Part shown: positions 59,707-64,000 of the stretch, one piece after another | Layout of the letters: each line of letters begins with the position of its first letter | Position numbering within the stretch: the stretch's first letter is position 1 | Assembly: GCA_946800325.1 (NCBI GenBank) | Contig: OX326956.1 | Coordinates: forward strand, 41,971,052 to 42,035,051 | DNA length: 64,000 bases | Direction: 5' to 3' | Source: Luzula sylvatica | Taxonomy: Eukaryota > Streptophyta > Magnoliopsida > Poales > Juncaceae | Notes under the pieces: model-generated | Database searches by the model: none | What the model was told of the DNA's origin: nothing | Seen by the model: only the letters and a program-made list of their open reading frames with translations | Program-made: the position numbers and the translations under genes

Positions 59707-60765
59707 ATGGAGTTTGCTATGAATGAATCATATTTCCAAAAAGAAATGAACGATAATATATTGGAAGAAATTCTCGTGAGGCTCCCACTAAAATCCTTGT
59801 GTAGATTCAAATGCGTCTCGAAGCCGTGGTGTCGCCTTATCTCCGATAAACATTTCCAAAAAAGGCTCCCTTTTATCTCCACCGGCGTGCTTTTCCAATC
59901 TGAATCCAACCAATTCAAGACACCGAAGTACGCGTACACTTCCCAAAATGGTATAATCGAAAATTGTAACCTTGATTTCTTTCCTTTTAACGAAAAATCA
60001 ACTATAGTAGATGGGTGTAACGGGCTACTTCTTTCTTACGTGTCGGAATCTAGAACATTTTATGTCATAAATACCGTGACCAAAAGATGGATTGAACTAC
60101 CTAGATCCAATAAGAGATCCCAATTATCTGTATTGGCATTTGATCCTTATAGTAGCTCTCACTATAAAGTTGTGTGTTTCACTGAATGGCGGGCCCGAGG
60201 TGCAGAACTGGAGATTTATTCTTCAGAGACTAGCGAATGGGGATTGTGCAAAATTAATTTTGGGGTAGAAAAAGATGCAATTTCGGCAACAAAGCATTAT
60301 TTTAATGGGGTTCTTTATATTCTTGCATATCCTAATATGATAGTCGCTATTAATTTAACAAAAAGTTTATGCGATTTGATTCGACTGCCCGAACCAACGA
60401 ATCGGGAGGGGCGAGTTGGGCATAATCAAGGGCATCTACATTATGCGCATATCGATGGAAATAAAATGAAGATTTGGATGCTCAAGGATTTGAAAGATCC
60501 AAGTGGATGGAATTTGAAGCATGAAATTTATTTGATGGAGTTGATAGAAAGCCAAGAAATACATCTAAATCAAGTTAATTTAGTAGCTTTCCATCCTGAG
60601 AAGGATTTAGTGTATTTGTGGGTCCCTTGGAAAATAGTAAATTGCCGTCCTAGAGAGAGAAAGCTGGAGGGTATTTGGGAATTTGAAAAGGAGGGGGAGA
60701 AGACCTATTTGATTCAAATTTGGCTGTTTCCTTGCACAAGTTACTTGACAAAATGTTTGGCATGA
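59707..60765 (+). CDS. F-box protein with F-box-associated (FBA/kelch-like) domain
   Basis: Substrate-receptor type subunit of SCF ubiquitin ligases: the F-box binds SKP1/ASK and the C-terminal part binds a target, which is not known here. Intronless, 352 residues from ATG 59707 (another in-frame ATG is at 59719). The F-box is at about residues 14-53 (ILEEILVRLPLKSLCRFKCV, then SKPWCRLI). FBA-type blocks follow in order: DGCNGLLL, VINTVTKRWIELP, LAFDPYSSSHYKVV, EIYSSETSEW, YFNGVLYILAY. Length and order match the large plant F-box-associated family; I cannot assign an orthologue. The hAT element at 59219-59503 lies just upstream of its TATA box. Confidence 0.92.
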   Translation: MEFAMNESYFQKEMNDNILEEILVRLPLKSLCRFKCVSKPWCRLISDKHFQKRLPFISTGVLFQSESNQFKTPKYAYTSQNGIIENCNLDFFPFNEKSTIVDGCNGLLLSYVSESRTFYVINTVTKRWIELPRSNKRSQLSVLAFDPYSSSHYKVVCFTEWRARGAELEIYSSETSEWGLCKINFGVEKDAISATKHYFNGVLYILAYPNMIVAINLTKSLCDLIRLPEPTNREGRVGHNQGHLHYAHIDGNKMKIWMLKDLKDPSGWNLKHEIYLMELIESQEIHLNQVNLVAFHPEKDLVYLWVPWKIVNCRPRERKLEGIWEFEKEGEKTYLIQIWLFPCTSYLTKCLA

Positions 60766-61303
60766 TAATACTCAAAAATTAAATTTGTAGCATAGAATTT
60801 CTTGTAATATTTTGTATTATCCCGTGTTGTTTTCATTGTTTGGAAAAGAAATACACATTTCTATATGTAAGATATTAAGTTTTACAATAACTATAATATT
60901 AAATGTTACCTAGTTTTTTTTTTCTTCAATTTTCAATCGAATTAACTATAAATGTTACCTAATTTAAGTAGCAAAAAAAATGAATAATAATAAAAGTTAT
61001 ACATTACCATCCCACTACAAAAAGTAGTACACAAAAAAGTCACTTAGTTTCTAAACTATTAACTGCAACAATAATCCCTCAGTTTTTCCTTGTATAAACT
61101 ATCAAGATTATCTTAGGTATTTATTAATTTCATTTCACCAACACACTACGAGGAATATTGAACTGATGTTTAATTATGCTCTCCAAACCTGTAATTACCG
61201 AAGTAAAATAGATTAACACAAAGAAAATAATGAATCGAGTAAAACAATCTATTAGTACCTCATGGTGTATACAACAGGACTATAGCGAATAAAAATTCAG
61301 GAT
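60766..61303. other. Intergenic gap between convergent genes
   Basis: 540 bp between the F-box stop and the histone deacetylase stop holds both 3' UTRs; AT-rich, no further gene seen. Confidence 0.6.
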
Positions 61304-63415
61304 TTAGGGTTTATAAATAACTGAAGGGGATTCTGGTAACTTAGTCGAATTCTCTTGTTCGATTTTCATACTCACCGCTTCATCCGATTTTGCATCTGAA
61401 GGCTGCATTGCACATTAAAATAATAAAATTAAAATTAAATTGCGTATCTTTTCTAAGATTTGAAGGGGTATAAAATTCGGACGGGAAAAATAAAATACTT
61501 TGGAGCAGGCTATATCTTCAGTCATGGGTTCGGGTCCTCTGACATGCTCGTTCGATCCCTTGCTCATTTCCTAATTTAAAACCAAATTTAATCTTTAATT
61601 TCATATCGAATTTAATGCTGAATTAAACAAAAGCAAATTACAGAAAAAAAAAAAAATACCAGATCTACAGGGTCGCTTTCAGAATTTTCCCGTTTGATTC
61701 TCACGCCCTGAATACTCGTGGAAGATCTCCTGCAAATCCTTAAAATATCATATATATCCCTGCAAAATTAAAAATATCATAAATAAATAAATACCGTGGC
61801 GTCTCGTCAGAATGCTTGTTATCATAATAATCATTCTCATTATCAGAATCTTGTCTTTCATCCGCATCCTCCATATCTTCATCCGCCTGTAATCAAACAA
61901 TCAAAATATTACATTATTATTATTTTTAACTCAAAACCCGAAAATATCAAAAAAGGACCTCGGGAAATTCGGTTTCGGGAGGGCGTTCTTGAAATTGAAC
62001 GCTTGGAGCGTGACGAAGCTTAGAGAGATTTTCCAGAAGCCTAGTTCGTATCTCCTCTATTTGTTTCCGCGTATTTTTATTCTCCATGTTACTCGGCGCG
62101 ACGTGGAGAGTATAATCCGGCCCGAAATATTCGTAATATTCGTGCGGCGGCATTTTGTCTTCCAGCTCCAATCCCAACGCCACTCCGGTCTATCAAAAAT
62201 AAAAATTTACTATTTTGTAGGGGTATATATGGAATATTACAACAAAATGAGATACCTCGTAGCACCAGCAACGAGCCACATTTCTGATGGTGTAACCGCC
62301 ACCGCCAAGTAACAATAAGGGGACATTAAATGACCGCATGTATTTGACGCATTCGGCGTGACCTTTAATGGAAAGATTAAAGCACCCCAATCTGTCCCCA
62401 GATAAACTATCCGCTCCGCATTGGAGTACTACCGCTCCGGGACGAAACACCTCCATTACTTTCTCTAAATTAATCATGAAAATTAATTAATTGACTGATT
62501 AATTAACTCATTGATTGATTGAGTTAGTGTGAGTACTCATGATGGGTTTGAAGAGGGATTGGTAGCTTTCGTCGTCGATGCCGTCGTCGAGAGGGACGTT
62601 GAGGGAATAATATTTTCCCTTGGCGTGGCCCACGTCGTGAATATCGCCTGTGCCGGGAAAATAATCGCCGAATTTGTGAAACGAAACGGTCATTACTCTG
62701 TCGGTGGTGTAGAATGCTTCTTCTACTCCGTCTCCATGGTGAATGTCTATGTCCACATATAAAACCCTCTTTGAGAAAGAAAAGGAAAGGATTCATTAAA
62801 TTTAGTAACTTTTGGAGGAAATCAAAATGGAAAAAGCAAAACCCTAACGAAAACAAACCCTAGAAACCAAAATTAAACAGATCTCACCTGGTGGCACTTG
62901 AGCAACTCGAGGATGGCGAGGACGATATCGTTGACGTAGCAAAACCCAGAAGCTTCGCATTTTTTGGCATGATGGAGCCCGCCGGACCAGTTGACGGCAA
63001 TATCAGACCCGTGGTTCAGCTTGACAGCACCACCAACGGAAGCGCCAGCGTAGGTCTGGCAGAAGCTGTACAAGCCATCAAAAACCGGGCAATCTTCACC
63101 GACATTAAACCTCTTCATAGCTCGAATCTGGTCCTGTTGGGTCTCGGGCGTCACTGAACGGAGAAAGGATATGTAATCGTCGGAGTGGAACCTGCACAAC
63201 TGGCGATCTTGGGCAGGAATGGGGCGGAAGACTTGCATTTGGTTCAAGAGGCCGTAATGAGCTAAGAGGGCGTGCGTCATGCGGATCCGATGGGGTTTCA
63301 TTGGATGGCCTTGGCCGTAGTAGTAGTTTCCCACCTCGTTGTCGTAGAAGTAGCAGACTTTGCGCTTCGTGGCGTCCGTACCGATGGACGGGAGGGAATT
63401 TCCGGTGGAATCCAT
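61304..63415 (-). CDS. RPD3/HDA1-superfamily class I histone deacetylase, HDA19-like
   Basis: Zn-dependent lysine deacetylase of nuclear co-repressor complexes. Exons on the minus strand: 63415-62888, 62768-62537, 62464-62256, 62189-61959, 61886-61795, 61729-61660, 61570-61499, 61402-61304; all GT-AG, phases agree, product 510 residues (Arabidopsis HDA19 is about 500). Conserved blocks: [28 protein letters not shown] (H148, H149), DIDIHHGDG (zinc ligands D184, H186), [11 protein letters not shown] and [14 protein letters not shown] (catalytic Tyr). The C-terminal tail is acidic then basic ([17 protein letters not shown]), as in the HDA19 clade. The loop before NWSGG reads NHGSD, one residue shorter than I recall in HDA19. 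The start is in GCCATGG. It faces the F-box gene tail to tail. Confidence 0.95.
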
Positions 63416-64000
63416 GGCCGAGTACTTCTTTGCTTCTCTGCTTTGGGTTTGGGGGGAAATTAGGGAGAAAAAAAGATGGATATATGGAAAGGGAAAGAAG
63501 GCCCAAGGCTGTTCATACTTCTAGTATTTGTCCAATTAGCATGAATATACTGTTTTATGTATTTAATATACTATATGTTGAAGAAGGGTAAACGGGGCGG
63601 ATATTATCGGGTCGAACCATAACAACGATATCCAAAAAATATCCGGAAAATATTAGTACACAAATAAAAATATTTGTATCCGAAAATATGCTGACGGATA
63701 TTTTTTTTTAAAAATACGAATATGAATGGATAAATAATTTTTTTAAGTGGATTCGGATAATATGCGAATACATATTCGATTACGAATTCAGATACTAGGT
63801 TCGGATATTGATATATTTGATACTAATATTATTTATATACATGTATCGTCATATTTTATTATAAAAAAATACATACTATATCAAATGATTGACATAAAAA
63901 TACTTTTTATATATTTATAGTTTTATAAAATAATGTGTATGATAAAATTTAATATTTATAATTAGATTTGTATTTTTTTGTATTTGATATTATTTTAGTA
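63416..64000 (-). promoter_or_regulatory. Histone deacetylase promoter side, then CGGATA-rich repeat
   Basis: Reading away from the ATG, TTGGGCCTT at 63506-63498 (minus) is a site II-like element common in promoters of housekeeping plant genes. From about 63590 to the edge the DNA is AT-rich with scattered CGGATA/TATCCG motifs, perhaps a diverged relative of the CGTATCCG-rich elements elsewhere. No gene seen. Confidence 0.45.

Overview
This window looks like gene-poor, repeat-rich chromosomal DNA of a dicot-type flowering plant. It is AT-rich and carries spliced genes with GT-AG introns for plant families: an NPF/PTR transporter, an HDA19-like histone deacetylase, an F-box protein, a DUF1475 protein and two copies of a small membrane protein I take to be DUF6490. 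Between them lie plant-type transposable elements: an L1-like LINE, non-autonomous Helitrons, hAT, Mutator-like and Tourist-like MITEs, and a Copia remnant. I see no bacterial, organellar or CRISPR features. Exon models were built by hand from splice sites and reading phase.

Layout. 1-3.9 kb: minus-strand LINE with intact ORF1 and an ORF2 that stays open to the left edge. 3.9-17.5 kb: no confident gene; a diverged duplicate block (copy A), two inverted Helitrons and a hAT element. 17.5-25.3 kb: locus B, with one DUF6490-like gene (21.7 kb). 25.3-28.9 kb: low-complexity repeats. 28.9-36.7 kb: locus C, a collinear duplicate of the left part of B with a second DUF6490-like gene (35.3 kb) and many extra insertions. 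37-39 kb: hAT element and intergenic DNA. 40.0-47.2 kb: NPF4-type transporter gene, minus strand, five coding exons, the first holding only the initiator ATG. 47.2-55.3 kb: intergenic repeats. 55.4-57.1 kb: DUF1475 gene, eight exons made of a duplicated four-exon module. 59.7-60.8 kb: intronless F-box gene. 61.3-63.4 kb: HDA19-like gene, eight coding exons, minus strand, convergent with the F-box gene.

The genes do not form a pathway or cluster. The most informative structure is the duplication history. Blocks A, B and C share collinear sequence, and several transposons present in one copy are missing at the matching site in another, so insertion boundaries and target-site duplications can be read directly. 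The two DUF6490-like paralogues have each received a different transposon within about 75 bp upstream of the TATA box. I found no convincing undescribed defence or biosynthetic system.
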